Below the pieces are notes generated by a model. That model worked only from the letters and a program-made list of their open reading frames with translations, was not told where the DNA came from and did not search any database. From NCBI GenBank assembly GCA_964601225.1, contig CAZRMM010000001.1, positions 364,642-428,641 on the forward strand: a stretch of 64,000 nucleotides of DNA, read 5' to 3'. This stretch comes from CAYRGC01 sp964601225 (GTDB taxonomy: Bacteria > Patescibacteriota > Gracilibacteria > Peribacterales > Peribacteraceae). A program made the translations under genes and the position numbers. Numbering within the stretch: position 1 is the stretch's first letter; every line of letters starts with the position of its first letter. Of this stretch, positions 22,271-30,959 are shown one piece after another.

Positions 22271-23953
22271 CTACGTCTTCTTCTCCTCGTGGTACTCCCC
22301 TTCGAGGTTCACATTCCAGAGATTCGCCTTGTCCGTGCGACCGGCAAGGATGTTATCGACTGCCATCATCGAGGTGAGCATGGAGTGATCTTGGTTGTTG
22401 TAGCGATGCATGCCGTTGCGACCCACGAGGAAGAGGTTCGGTACGGCATCGACGAACTCGCGCACGACGGGCAACTGTTCGTAGCTGCCGAAGTAGGCGG
22501 GATAGGCCTTCGGCATGCGGAGCACGCAAGCGTCGAGAAGATCCTTGCGATCGATGAATCCGATCGTCTCCATTTCTTTCGTGCCGAGCTCGATGAGCTT
22601 TTCGTCCGGCATCACCCAGAGATCGCCGCCTTCGTTCACGAAATACTCGAGGCCGATCCAGGTGCTGTTCTTGCGATCGGCAACCATGTACGGGCTCCAG
22701 TTATTGAAGATCTGGATGCGGCCGACGCGCACGCCGCCGTCTTGAACATAGATCCAGTTGTCGGGCACGGCTCCTGCGGGAATTTTCCCCTTCTCCTGCA
22801 CATGGAGCTTCTTCAGGAGAAGACCTACCGTGAGGAAATCGCGGTATTGCAGGCCTTCCGCCACTTCGATGACGCGCTCCGGCGGACGCGGATGGATCAT
22901 GCCGATGAGATGCTTCACGGGCATGGTCGAGAAGAAATAGTCGCAGGCTACCTCTTCCGTCTTGCCGGTCTTGATGTTCTCCACCGTCACGGAAACGACC
23001 GTTCCGCCTTCGGTACGCACCCCGGAGACTCGGCGCTCCCACGTGATCTCGCCTCCGCAGGAACGGATTCGGTCCGCGACCGTCTCCCACATCTGGCCCG
23101 GTCCGAACTTGGGATAAAAGAAACGCGTGATGAGGCTGGTCTCACGCTCTTCTTGCGCCTTCTTGAAATCACTGCTGAGCAGGTCTTTGACGGCATGCGC
23201 GATCGCGCGCTTCAGAGAGAGCCCCTTGATTCGCTGGGCCCCCCAATCGGCTCGCACCTCGCTGCAAGCGACTCCCCACACCTTCTCCGTGTAATCCTTG
23301 AAGAAAGTGCGATACAGGCGATTGCCGAATCGATTGATGAAGAATTGATCGAGGAACTCCTCTTTCTTGATCGGAAAGAGCTGGGCCTTGATATAGCTGA
23401 TACCGATAAGAAAGGTATTGAGGAAACCGAGCTTCCGCGCCACCGTGAGCGTGATGCCGATGGGGTACGGGAAGAAGTGCCGGCGGTAGTAGATGCGGCT
23501 CAGACGCGGCCGCTGCAGCATGACATCGTCTTCCTTTTCAGGGTCTGGAGCCTTCCTCGTTATCTGGACAACTGACCGTTGCAGGTTGCGGGTTGCGGGT
23601 TGCGAGATTTCTCGCAACTCTTCCGGGATGCAATCGCGGCACAAAAACTCCACGATCACCTCGGCGGCGTAATCGATCTCGTGCTGTTTCTCGGACGTGT
23701 CCGCGGCAGGCGCGCCCTGGAGCGGAAGAATCGAGAACCACCAGTCCATGACGCGCTGGCTCTTGCTGAAGAACCGGTGACCGCCGATGTCGATGCGGTT
23801 TCCCTTATAATTGAAGGTCTGCGCGATGCCTCCCGTAGCAGTGGTCGCCTCAAAAATCACCGGCTTGATGTCCGTCCGCTTCAGAAGCTCATAGGCAGCA
23901 GTGAGGCCCGCAGGGCCCGCTCCGGCAATGACGGCGATTTTCTGAGAAGACAT
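22271..23953 (-). CDS. FAD-dependent amine-oxidase-fold oxidoreductase (UDP-galactopyranose-mutase/protoporphyrinogen-oxidase-like), 560 aa
   Basis: FAD-binding loop AGAGPAGLTAAYELL (9-23), the second nucleotide motif IDIGGHRFFSKS, and a C-terminal FAD segment NLFLVGRNGMHRYNNQDHSM. In surface-glycan loci such proteins reshape nucleotide sugars or lipid-linked sugars; the exact reaction is unknown. The start at 23953 fits the motif; the upstream extension to 24106 overlaps the next gene antisense to its reading and was rejected. Residues near 112-125 (EELREISQPATRNLQ) come from an in-frame heptad repeat. Confidence 0.8.
   Translation of the reverse strand: MSSQKIAVIAGAGPAGLTAAYELLKRTDIKPVIFEATTATGGIAQTFNYKGNRIDIGGHRFFSKSQRVMDWWFSILPLQGAPAADTSEKQHEIDYAAEVIVEFLCRDCIPEELREISQPATRNLQRSVVQITRKAPDPEKEDDVMLQRPRLSRIYYRRHFFPYPIGITLTVARKLGFLNTFLIGISYIKAQLFPIKKEEFLDQFFINRFGNRLYRTFFKDYTEKVWGVACSEVRADWGAQRIKGLSLKRAIAHAVKDLLSSDFKKAQEERETSLITRFFYPKFGPGQMWETVADRIRSCGGEITWERRVSGVRTEGGTVVSVTVENIKTGKTEEVACDYFFSTMPVKHLIGMIHPRPPERVIEVAEGLQYRDFLTVGLLLKKLHVQEKGKIPAGAVPDNWIYVQDGGVRVGRIQIFNNWSPYMVADRKNSTWIGLEYFVNEGGDLWVMPDEKLIELGTKEMETIGFIDRKDLLDACVLRMPKAYPAYFGSYEQLPVVREFVDAVPNLFLVGRNGMHRYNNQDHSMLTSMMAVDNILAGRTDKANLWNVNLEGEYHEEKKT
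23578..23619. repeat. Heptad repeat locus 9-type (GTTGCNN), inside the oxidoreductase gene
   Basis: Four GTTGCRR units, GATTTCT, then CGCAACT, in one 7-nt phase. The units match those of locus 3 between infC and rpmI and, as complements, the right half of locus 1. Confidence 0.75.
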
Positions 23954-24024
23954 GTCTGGCGCAGGGTACCCGAGGAAAGAGGAAACCGAAAACGGGACGT
24001 CCGCTTTGCTGTTCCGCACGGATT

Positions 24025-25068
24025 TCAGAGAGAGACGCCCACCTCTTTGCAATCGGCCTCCATCATGATCGAGGCAAGCTGCTCCAGAGTGGTCCGGTGT
24101 TTCCATCCCAATTCGCGTTCGGCCTTGGAAGCGTCGCCGCAGAGATAATCCACTTCCGCCGGACGGTAGTAATAGGGATCGATGGCGACGATGGTCTTGC
24201 CGTCCTTGCGGTCCACGTAGACCTCTTCCTTCCCCGCCCCCTTGCGCTCGAAATCGATACGGGCCCAGCGGAGACAGAGCTCGAGGAATTGCCGAACGGT
24301 GGCAGTGGCACCCGTCGCAAGGACGTAGTCAGCCGGTTTCTCCTGTTGCAGCATGCGCCACATGCCTTCCACGTACTCCTTAGCATATCCCCAGTCGCGC
24401 TTGGCCTCCATGTTACCGAGGAACAAGCACTCTTGTTTGCCCGCAATGATGTTGGCGAGACTGAGCGTGATCTTGCGCGTGACGAAGTTCTCGCCTCGGC
24501 GGGGCGACTCGTGATTGAAGAGGATGCCGTTCACGGCGTACATGCCGTAGCTCTCGCGGTAATTGCGCGTGAGATAGAAAGCGTACGCCTTGGCGGCGGC
24601 GTAGGGACTGCGCGGATAGAACGGAGTCTCCTCATTCTGCTTCGCATTGGCCGTCTTGCCGTACAGTTCGCTGGAACTGGCCTGATAGAAACGGATCGGC
24701 ATGCCGCTCGCGCGGATGACTTCCAGGAGACGGGCGGTGCCGATACCCGTCACATCTCCGGTGTACTCGGGAATATCGAAGCTCACGCCCACGTGGCTCT
24801 GCGCGGCGAGGTTGTAGACCTCGTCGGGACGAACGTCGAGAACGATCCGCAAAAGTGAGCTCGAATCCGCAAGATCGCCGTAGTGAAGGAAGGTGGATTT
24901 CTTGGACTGGTGGACGTCGCTGAAAATATGATCGATGCGGCCGCGATTGAAGGTGGATGCCCTGCGCACGACACCATGCACTTCATATCCTTTGGAAAGG
25001 AGGAGTTCCGCCAGATACGAACCGTCCTGGCCTGTGATGCCGGTGATGAGGGCTTTCTTGGGAGACAT
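24025..25068 (-). CDS. gmd: GDP-mannose 4,6-dehydratase, 347 aa
   Basis: Converts GDP-mannose to GDP-4-keto-6-deoxymannose, precursor of fucose, rhamnose and related deoxysugars. Signature GITGQDGSYLAELLL (10-24), NLAAQSHVGVSF, ASSSELYGK with the catalytic Ser/Glu pair, SPYAAAKAYAFYLT with Tyr and Lys, and NHESPRRGENFVTRKIT. Length and all motifs are normal, so this is the most canonical of three paralogues in the window. No Shine-Dalgarno is visible. It is adjacent to the oxidoreductase on the same strand and divergent from a GT2 gene. Confidence 0.95.
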   Translation of the reverse strand: MSPKKALITGITGQDGSYLAELLLSKGYEVHGVVRRASTFNRGRIDHIFSDVHQSKKSTFLHYGDLADSSSLLRIVLDVRPDEVYNLAAQSHVGVSFDIPEYTGDVTGIGTARLLEVIRASGMPIRFYQASSSELYGKTANAKQNEETPFYPRSPYAAAKAYAFYLTRNYRESYGMYAVNGILFNHESPRRGENFVTRKITLSLANIIAGKQECLFLGNMEAKRDWGYAKEYVEGMWRMLQQEKPADYVLATGATATVRQFLELCLRWARIDFERKGAGKEEVYVDRKDGKTIVAIDPYYYRPAEVDYLCGDASKAERELGWKHRTTLEQLASIMMEADCKEVGVSL

Positions 25069-25175
25069 GAAAGATGGGGGTTTCCCCGACGGGGCGGTAT
25101 CGTACCGGGAACGGCGGGCAATAGCGAGATCGGCATTCGCCAGGGCGGAGCCGGATGGCTACACTCTACGTCCGT

Positions 25176-25901
25176 ATGGCTCCCGCCAGTATCTCCGTCG
25201 TGCTTCCCTCCTATAACGAGAGCGCCAACATCGCAGAAGCGCTTCAGAGGATTTCGGCGGCGCTCGGGGATCAGCTTCTCGAAATCATCGTCGTCGATGA
25301 CGACAGTCCGGACCGCACATGGGAGATCGTGGAAAAACTCGGGGACCCGCGATGGAAGGTCATCCGCAGGACGCACGCGCGGGGGCTCGCGTCGGCGCTG
25401 GCCGACGGGACCAAGGCGGCTCAGGGCGACATCATCGTGTGGCTGGACTGCGATCTCGGCATCCCGCCGGAGGACATCCTCCTGCTGACGGCGAAACTGG
25501 ACGAGTACGACGCGGCCGTGGGCTCGCGCTACCTGCCCGGCGGCATGGACACGCGTCACAAATTCCGTGCCTTCCTGAGCGTCGTGTTCAACGCCTACAC
25601 GCGTCTCGTGCTCGGCTACTTCGATTTCTGGGACTGGACCTCAGGCTTCGCCGCCGCACGCAAGGAGGCGCTGAGGAAAGTCCCGCTTTCCCCGCACGGA
25701 TTCGGTGAATACTTCACCGAGTGGGTGTACCAATCGAAGAAGGCCGGCCTCAAGATCGTGGAAGTCCCCTACCGCTACGGGCTCAGGAAAGGAGGCGAAT
25801 CGAAGACCGACAGCGACGTGTTCGTCTTCCTCAAGCTCGGAATGAAGTATGCGCTGCGCGTTCTTGCCATTAGACTTGGCCGCACTTCCTCTACGCAATG
25901 A
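25176..25901 (+). CDS. Glycosyltransferase family 2, polyprenyl-phosphate-mannose-synthase-like, 241 aa
   Basis: VVLPSYNESANIAEAL, VVDDDSPDRTWEIV, LDCDLGIPPED with the DxD, GSRYLPGG, and a late KVPLSPHGFGEYFTEW. No GtrA or other membrane domain follows. It may charge undecaprenyl phosphate or transfer directly. ATG 25176 is preferred; the in-frame ATG at 25155 adds seven residues before the first strand. It overlaps the following methyltransferase gene by four bases (ATGA). Confidence 0.88.
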   Translation: MAPASISVVLPSYNESANIAEALQRISAALGDQLLEIIVVDDDSPDRTWEIVEKLGDPRWKVIRRTHARGLASALADGTKAAQGDIIVWLDCDLGIPPEDILLLTAKLDEYDAAVGSRYLPGGMDTRHKFRAFLSVVFNAYTRLVLGYFDFWDWTSGFAAARKEALRKVPLSPHGFGEYFTEWVYQSKKAGLKIVEVPYRYGLRKGGESKTDSDVFVFLKLGMKYALRVLAIRLGRTSSTQ

Positions 25902-27157
25902 CCCTCTCTCCCGAAATGGCCGGCGCCAAGACGACGTCGATTCGGCGGTGCCGCGTCTGCGGCTCGGCCGACCTTACGGAACTCTACTCGCTCGGCGACC
26001 TCTACATCTCCGACTTCGTGGAGAAGAAAGACCAAGGCATCAAGGCGCCGCTCGAGATGGTCATATGCGACGGCTGCTCCCTCGTGCAACTCCGTCACAC
26101 CGCGCCGCAGGAGATCCTCTACTCGCGCTTCTACTGGTACCGATCGGGCGTGACGGACACGATGAAGAAGGCGCTGCGGAACATCACCGAGAGCGTCGAG
26201 AAGCGCGTGCCTCTCAAGGCGGGAGACGTGGTGGTGGACATCGGATCCAACGACGGGACGATGCTGCGCACCTATGCCGTCCCGGGGATCGTGACCGTGG
26301 GGGTGGAACCCGCGTCGAACCTGGCGGAGGAAGGCAGGAAGGGCCTCACGCACTTCATCAACGATTTCTGGACACTCGCGAACTACGAGAAGGTCGTGCC
26401 GAAGAAAGCGAAGGTCATCACGGCCATCGGCATGTTCTACGACATGGAAGACCCGAACCAGTTCATCCGCGACGCCGCGCTCGCGCTCGAGAAAGACGGC
26501 ATGTTCGTGGCGCAACTCATGTGCCTCAAGAACATGCTCGACACGAACGATGTGGGCAACATCTGCCACGAGCACTTGGAGTTCTATTCGCTCTCGTCCC
26601 TCGAGCATCTCTTCGACCGTAACGGCTTCAAGCTCGTGGATATCGAACACAACCTCGTGAACGGGGGCAGCTACCGCGTGTACGCCTGCCTCAAGGACGC
26701 GCCGACCCCGGCGATCGACGGTGCGGCACAGCGCCTGGAGAAGTACCGCAACGAAGAGAAGGACTTCGACAAGAAGGAAGTTCACGAGGCCTTCTTCCGG
26801 CGCATCGAGGAGAACAAGAAGAAGTGCGTGGATTTCATCAAGGCGGAAACGGCAAAGGGGAAGAAGGTGTGGGTCTACGGCGCATCGACCAAGGGAAACA
26901 CGATCCTTCAGTACTACGGCCTCGATTCCACGGTGATCGAAGGCGCGGCCGAGAGAAGCCCCGAGAAATGGGGAAAAATGACGGTGGGCACGGGCATCCC
27001 GATCTTCTCCGAAGACGAGGCCCGCAAGCGCAGACCAGATTACTTTCTCGTCCTGCCGTACGCGTTCTTCGACGAGTTCTACAAGCGCGAAGAAGCCTGG
27101 CGCAAGACGGGCGGTCAATTCATCGTTCCTCTCCCGGATTTCCGGGTCGTTCCCTGA
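25898..27157 (+). CDS. Sugar C-methyltransferase (NovU/TylC3-like), 419 aa
   Basis: Three parts in order: an N-terminal zinc-binding domain (CRVCGSADL near 18-26 and CDGCSLVQL near 57-65), a class I SAM-binding core (VVDIGSNDGTML near 108-119), and a C-terminal GxxxKGNT nucleotide-binding-like domain (VYGASTKGNTILQYYG). This is the architecture of methyltransferases adding a branch methyl to dTDP/GDP-4-keto sugars. It overlaps the GT2 gene and is followed within six bases by a GMD-like gene, consistent with a branched deoxysugar pathway. Confidence 0.9.
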   Translation: MTLSPEMAGAKTTSIRRCRVCGSADLTELYSLGDLYISDFVEKKDQGIKAPLEMVICDGCSLVQLRHTAPQEILYSRFYWYRSGVTDTMKKALRNITESVEKRVPLKAGDVVVDIGSNDGTMLRTYAVPGIVTVGVEPASNLAEEGRKGLTHFINDFWTLANYEKVVPKKAKVITAIGMFYDMEDPNQFIRDAALALEKDGMFVAQLMCLKNMLDTNDVGNICHEHLEFYSLSSLEHLFDRNGFKLVDIEHNLVNGGSYRVYACLKDAPTPAIDGAAQRLEKYRNEEKDFDKKEVHEAFFRRIEENKKKCVDFIKAETAKGKKVWVYGASTKGNTILQYYGLDSTVIEGAAERSPEKWGKMTVGTGIPIFSEDEARKRRPDYFLVLPYAFFDEFYKREEAWRKTGGQFIVPLPDFRVVP

Positions 27158-27162
27158 TCGCT

Positions 27163-28164
27163 ATGACCAAGAAACGCGCTCTCATCCTCGGCATCGGCGG
27201 CCAAGACGGCAGTTATCTGGCCGAACTCCTGCTCTCGAAGGACTACGAAGTGCACGGCCTTATACGCCGTTCTGCCACGGGCAACACGAAAAACATCGAT
27301 CATCTCCTCGATCGCGTCACTCTCCACCGCGGCGACCTGGCAGATGTCCCTTCGCTCACGAAGACGATCGTCTCCGCGAAGCCGCAGGAAATCTACAACG
27401 AGGCGGATCAGGACCACGCGGGCTGGAGCTATGACCTTATCGATTACGCTTCCGACGTCACGGGCGGCGCCCCGGGCAGGATCCTCGAGATTATCCGCCA
27501 GAACGACCCCTCGATCCGCTACTTCCAGCCGCTCACGTCCAACATGTTCGGCCAGACGGACACTGCGACGCAGAACGAATCGACACCCTTCAATCCGCAG
27601 AGCCCCTACGCCGCAGCCAAGGTGTACGCCTACTATCTCACGCGCTACTACCGGAACGTTCATAAGATCTTCGCTTCTACCGCGACGTTCTTCAACCATG
27701 AATCGCCGCGGCGAACGGAATCGTACGTGACGCGCAAGATCACCAAGGCCGCAGTCCGCATCTCGATGGGGCTCCAGAAAAAGCTCATGCTCGGGGACAT
27801 CGAAGCGAGGCTCGACTTCGGGTTCGCGGGCGAATACATGGAAGCCGCCTGGAACATCCTGCAGCTCGACCATCCTGACGACTTCGTGATCGGCACGGGG
27901 GTCGCCTGCTCGGTACGCGAGTTCATGGAAGAGGCATTCAAGACCGTGGGTCTGAGCGCAAAGGACCACGTGGAGATCGACCCAAAGCTGCTGCGACCGG
28001 GCAAGACGAGCACGCTCATCGCCGACTACGCCAAAGCGAAGAAGGCCTTCGGTTACGAGCCCAAGATCACCTATAAGGAGCTCGTGCGGATCATGGTGGA
28101 TGCCGACAGGAAGGATGCCGAAAAAGAGCTTGCCGTGGCCAAAGCGGGGCTTCTTGGGGTCTGA
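27163..28164 (+). CDS. GDP-mannose 4,6-dehydratase-like protein with altered active site, 333 aa
   Basis: Clearly of the GMD family by GIGGQDGSYLAELLLSKDYE, SPYAAAKVYAYYLT (Tyr and Lys kept) and NHESPRRTESYVTRKIT. The motif that holds the catalytic acid, SSSELYG in the normal paralogue, reads LTSNMFGQ, so Glu is replaced by Asn, and NLAAQSHVGVSF reads NEADQDHAGWSYD. It may be a different lyase/epimerase or use another nucleotide sugar. It follows the C-methyltransferase by five bases. Confidence 0.85.
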   Translation: MTKKRALILGIGGQDGSYLAELLLSKDYEVHGLIRRSATGNTKNIDHLLDRVTLHRGDLADVPSLTKTIVSAKPQEIYNEADQDHAGWSYDLIDYASDVTGGAPGRILEIIRQNDPSIRYFQPLTSNMFGQTDTATQNESTPFNPQSPYAAAKVYAYYLTRYYRNVHKIFASTATFFNHESPRRTESYVTRKITKAAVRISMGLQKKLMLGDIEARLDFGFAGEYMEAAWNILQLDHPDDFVIGTGVACSVREFMEEAFKTVGLSAKDHVEIDPKLLRPGKTSTLIADYAKAKKAFGYEPKITYKELVRIMVDADRKDAEKELAVAKAGLLGV

Positions 28165-28170
28165 TACACT
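28165..28170 (+). promoter_or_regulatory. Minus-10 element of the nucleotide-sugar dehydrogenase
   Basis: TACACT with a TGA extension, directly after the stop of the previous gene and six bases before ATG 28177. Confidence 0.55.
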
Positions 28171-28176
28171 CGAAGC

Positions 28177-29445
28177 ATGAAGAAGCGCACCGTCTGTATC
28201 ATCGGCCTCGGTTACGTCGGCCTTCCCCTCGCCCACGCGTTCGCAAAGGCGGGTCATGCGATGCTTGGGTTCGACATCTCGCAGAAACGAATCGACGAGC
28301 TCAAGGCCGGACATGACCGCACGAACGAGCTTTCCGACGCTCAGCTCGCCGAGATCGACATGGTCTTCAGCACCGACCCTGCCGTGATCGAGAAAGCCGA
28401 CGTCGTGATCGTGGCGGTTCCGACGCCGGTAGACGAGAACAACAATCCGGATCTGAGCCCCGTGGAGAACGCGAGCATCACCGTGGGACGCCATCTGAAG
28501 AAGGGCATGATCGTCTGCTACGAGTCGACGGTCTACCCCGGCGTGACCGAGGACATCTGCGGCGCGATCCTCGAACGTGAATCCGGTCTCGTCTGTGGAA
28601 AGGATTTCACGCTCGGCTACTCACCGGAACGCATCAACCCCGGCGATAAGCTGCACACGGTGGACAAGATCGTGAAGATTGTCGGCGGGCAGGACGCGCA
28701 AACGACGGATATCCTTTGCGAGCTCTACGGCACCATCATCACCGCAGGTATCCACCGCGCGCCTTCCATCAAGGTGGCCGAAATGGGCAAGGCGATCGAA
28801 AACGCTCAGCGCGACATTAACGTCGCATTCATCAACGAGATCGCTGTGCTTTGTAATAAGATCGGCATTCCGACCAAAGACGTGCTTGCGGCCGCGGGAA
28901 CCAAGTGGAATTTCCTCAAATTCACCCCGGGATTGGTCGGCGGCCACTGCATTGGCGTCGATCCGTACTATCTCGTGGAGAAAGCCCGCATGCTCGGTAT
29001 GAAGACCCACGTGATCGCTGCGGGACGGGGCGTCAACGACAGCATGGGCCCGTACGTCGCGCACCGCGTTATCGAGGCCATCGGCGATGTATCCAACAAG
29101 CGCGTGCTCGTCCTGGGGCTTACATTCAAGGAAAATATCCCGGACACGCGCAACTCCAAGTCCTTCGACGTCCTCAGGGACCTCCGTGCGGCCGGCTGCG
29201 CTGCGGAAGCGCACGATCCGTCGATGAAGGAGGACGATTACGCCCGCCTCAACCTGACGGGCGGAGGATTGGGGAAGGGCCCCTACGACGCCATCGTCTT
29301 CCTCGTTCCCCATCGGGAATATCTCGAAGTGGGAACGCCCGGCATCCTCGCCTCGCTCAAGAAGGGCGGCGTAATCTTCGACCTCAAGTCCCTGCTGGAC
29401 GGCGAGGCTGTCAGGAATGCCGGGGCCACCTATCTCGCACTCTGA
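28177..29445 (+). CDS. UDP-N-acetylhexosamine dehydrogenase (WbpO/TviB-like), 422 aa
   Basis: Four-electron nucleotide-sugar dehydrogenase: GLGYVGLPLAHAFAKAGH (10-27), VPTPVDENNNPDLSP, ESTVYPGVTED, YSPERINPGD and the active-site TPGLVGGHCIGVDPYYL with the catalytic Cys. GHCIGVDPYYL and the NNPDL segment are typical of UDP-GalNAc or UDP-GlcNAc 6-dehydrogenases rather than UDP-glucose dehydrogenases. Product would be an N-acetylhexosaminuronic acid. The next gene starts on the last base of its stop (TGATG). Confidence 0.9.
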   Translation: MKKRTVCIIGLGYVGLPLAHAFAKAGHAMLGFDISQKRIDELKAGHDRTNELSDAQLAEIDMVFSTDPAVIEKADVVIVAVPTPVDENNNPDLSPVENASITVGRHLKKGMIVCYESTVYPGVTEDICGAILERESGLVCGKDFTLGYSPERINPGDKLHTVDKIVKIVGGQDAQTTDILCELYGTIITAGIHRAPSIKVAEMGKAIENAQRDINVAFINEIAVLCNKIGIPTKDVLAAAGTKWNFLKFTPGLVGGHCIGVDPYYLVEKARMLGMKTHVIAAGRGVNDSMGPYVAHRVIEAIGDVSNKRVLVLGLTFKENIPDTRNSKSFDVLRDLRAAGCAAEAHDPSMKEDDYARLNLTGGGLGKGPYDAIVFLVPHREYLEVGTPGILASLKKGGVIFDLKSLLDGEAVRNAGATYLAL

Positions 29446-30176
29446 TGCTTTTTACAACCTCCTGGGATGACGGCTACGCCCTGGATCGCCGCGTCGCGGA
29501 TTTGCTGACACGGTACGGCTGCACGGGAACGTTCTACGTGTGTCCGAAGGGCCAGCACGGGAAGGCGATGCTCTCGGCACCGGAAATTAAGGTGCTTTCG
29601 ACCGTGCATGAGGTCGGAGCACACACGCTCAAGCACCCGCGCCTCACGAGGCTGCCCCGCGAAGAGGCTCGCACCGAGATTGCGGGGGGCAAGGCATGGG
29701 TAGAGAGCCTCACCGGCAAAGAGTGCTCGATGTTCTGCTATCCCTACGGCGATCTCAACGCGGACGTGCGCGAACTCGTGGGGGAAGCCGGCTTCCGGGG
29801 CGCACGGACCACCGAGGCGATCCGCTTCCGCGTCGAAGATCCGCTCTGCATGCCGATGTCGCTTCAGATCTCCCCTTTTCCGTGGCGCAAGACGTTCAAA
29901 CCAGCCTGGAAAGCTCTCGATCCGCTCGGGCCGCTGCGCGCCGTATACCCGCTGCTGCGACTGTACCGGGTTCCGCTGAAGGCACTGACCTCCTGGAAGA
30001 CGATGGCCGTCGCGCTCTTCGACGGCGCGCGCAATCGCGACGAGCCGTTCTTTCATCTCTACGGCCACAGTCACGAATTGGAGAAGTACGGCATGTGGAA
30101 AGACCTCGAATTCTTCCTTGCCCACGTTCAGGCCAGCGGCGTGCGTAGGGTCGTGAATAGCGCGTTGCTGCCGTGA
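29445..30176 (+). CDS. Polysaccharide deacetylase (NodB domain), 243 aa
   Basis: Metal-dependent carbohydrate esterase family 4. SWDDGYALD near the start gives the catalytic and metal Asp, GAHTLKHPRLT gives the two metal His, FCYPYGDLN is motif 3, and LYGHSHELE contains the late catalytic His. It probably removes N-acetyl groups from a sugar made by the preceding dehydrogenase. The start ATG overlaps the upstream stop by one base; the long open frame upstream is out-of-frame DNA. No signal peptide, so it acts in the cytoplasm or on a lipid intermediate. Confidence 0.88.
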   Translation: MLFTTSWDDGYALDRRVADLLTRYGCTGTFYVCPKGQHGKAMLSAPEIKVLSTVHEVGAHTLKHPRLTRLPREEARTEIAGGKAWVESLTGKECSMFCYPYGDLNADVRELVGEAGFRGARTTEAIRFRVEDPLCMPMSLQISPFPWRKTFKPAWKALDPLGPLRAVYPLLRLYRVPLKALTSWKTMAVALFDGARNRDEPFFHLYGHSHELEKYGMWKDLEFFLAHVQASGVRRVVNSALLP

Positions 30177-30193
30177 AGCGGTACCATTCGACC

Positions 30194-30958
30194 ATGTCCC
30201 GCACCGTCGCCATCGTCTGTGTCCGTATGGGATCCGAAAGGCTCCCCGGCAAGACGATGCTCGAGGTGAACGGGAAGCCGCTGCTCGGCCACCTGATCGA
30301 CCGCATCGGGATGACGAAGACGCTCGACGGTCTCGTCATCGCGACCTCGGAGAAGGAGAACTGCAATCCCGTCGAGAAGTACTGCGCCGAACGCGGCGTC
30401 GCCTGCTTTCGAGGTTCCGAAAATGATCTGATCGGACGCATGATCGGAGCGCTGGAAAACCAGAAGGCGGACAACGGCGTGATGATCTACGGCGACGGAT
30501 TCTTGGTCGACCCCGCGGTGATCGATGAATGCGTCACCGCCTTCGAGAAAAATCCCGGTTTTGATCTCGTCGGGAACGATCTGAAGCTCAGCTATCCGCC
30601 CGGCCAGATGGTCGAGACCTTCGCGCTGAACGCGCTCAAGAGCGCAGCCGATCGTACGCAGGACCCCGCGATGCGCGAACACGGCACGCGGTTCATCCGC
30701 CTGCATCCGGAACTCTACAGGCTCAAGAACATCGAGGCTCCGCCCGCTCTTTCCCGTCCCGACCTGCATCTCGTGGTCGATACCAAGGAAGATCTGGAGC
30801 TCGTGACCGCGATCATCGGTCACTTCGGCTCACGGACGGATTTCACGCTCGCGGAGATCATCGCGTTCATCGACGGCGATCCCGCGCTCAAGAAGATGAA
30901 CGCGAACGTGGAACGACGCTGGAAACAGAGCATCGATCAATCCGGCAAGCATCACTGA
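30194..30958 (+). CDS. Cytidylyltransferase-like protein (SpsF/KdsB family), 254 aa
   Basis: Begins VAIVCVRMGSERLPGKTML, the nucleotide-binding loop of CMP-sugar transferases of the SpsF/PseF/KdsB group, followed by MIYGDGFLVDP in the place of the metal-binding D-containing motif and HLVVDTKEDLELV near the end. It likely activates a nonulosonic or related acid made by the convergent NeuB operon. TACCAT lies six bases before ATG. Confidence 0.78.
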   Translation: MSRTVAIVCVRMGSERLPGKTMLEVNGKPLLGHLIDRIGMTKTLDGLVIATSEKENCNPVEKYCAERGVACFRGSENDLIGRMIGALENQKADNGVMIYGDGFLVDPAVIDECVTAFEKNPGFDLVGNDLKLSYPPGQMVETFALNALKSAADRTQDPAMREHGTRFIRLHPELYRLKNIEAPPALSRPDLHLVVDTKEDLELVTAIIGHFGSRTDFTLAEIIAFIDGDPALKKMNANVERRWKQSIDQSGKHH

Positions 30959-30959
30959 A

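Noticed and set aside
26824..27162. Long plus-strand frame running into the GMD-like gene
   Set aside because: It overlaps the C-methyltransferase in another frame; the GMD-like protein clearly starts at MTKKRALILGIGG (27163).
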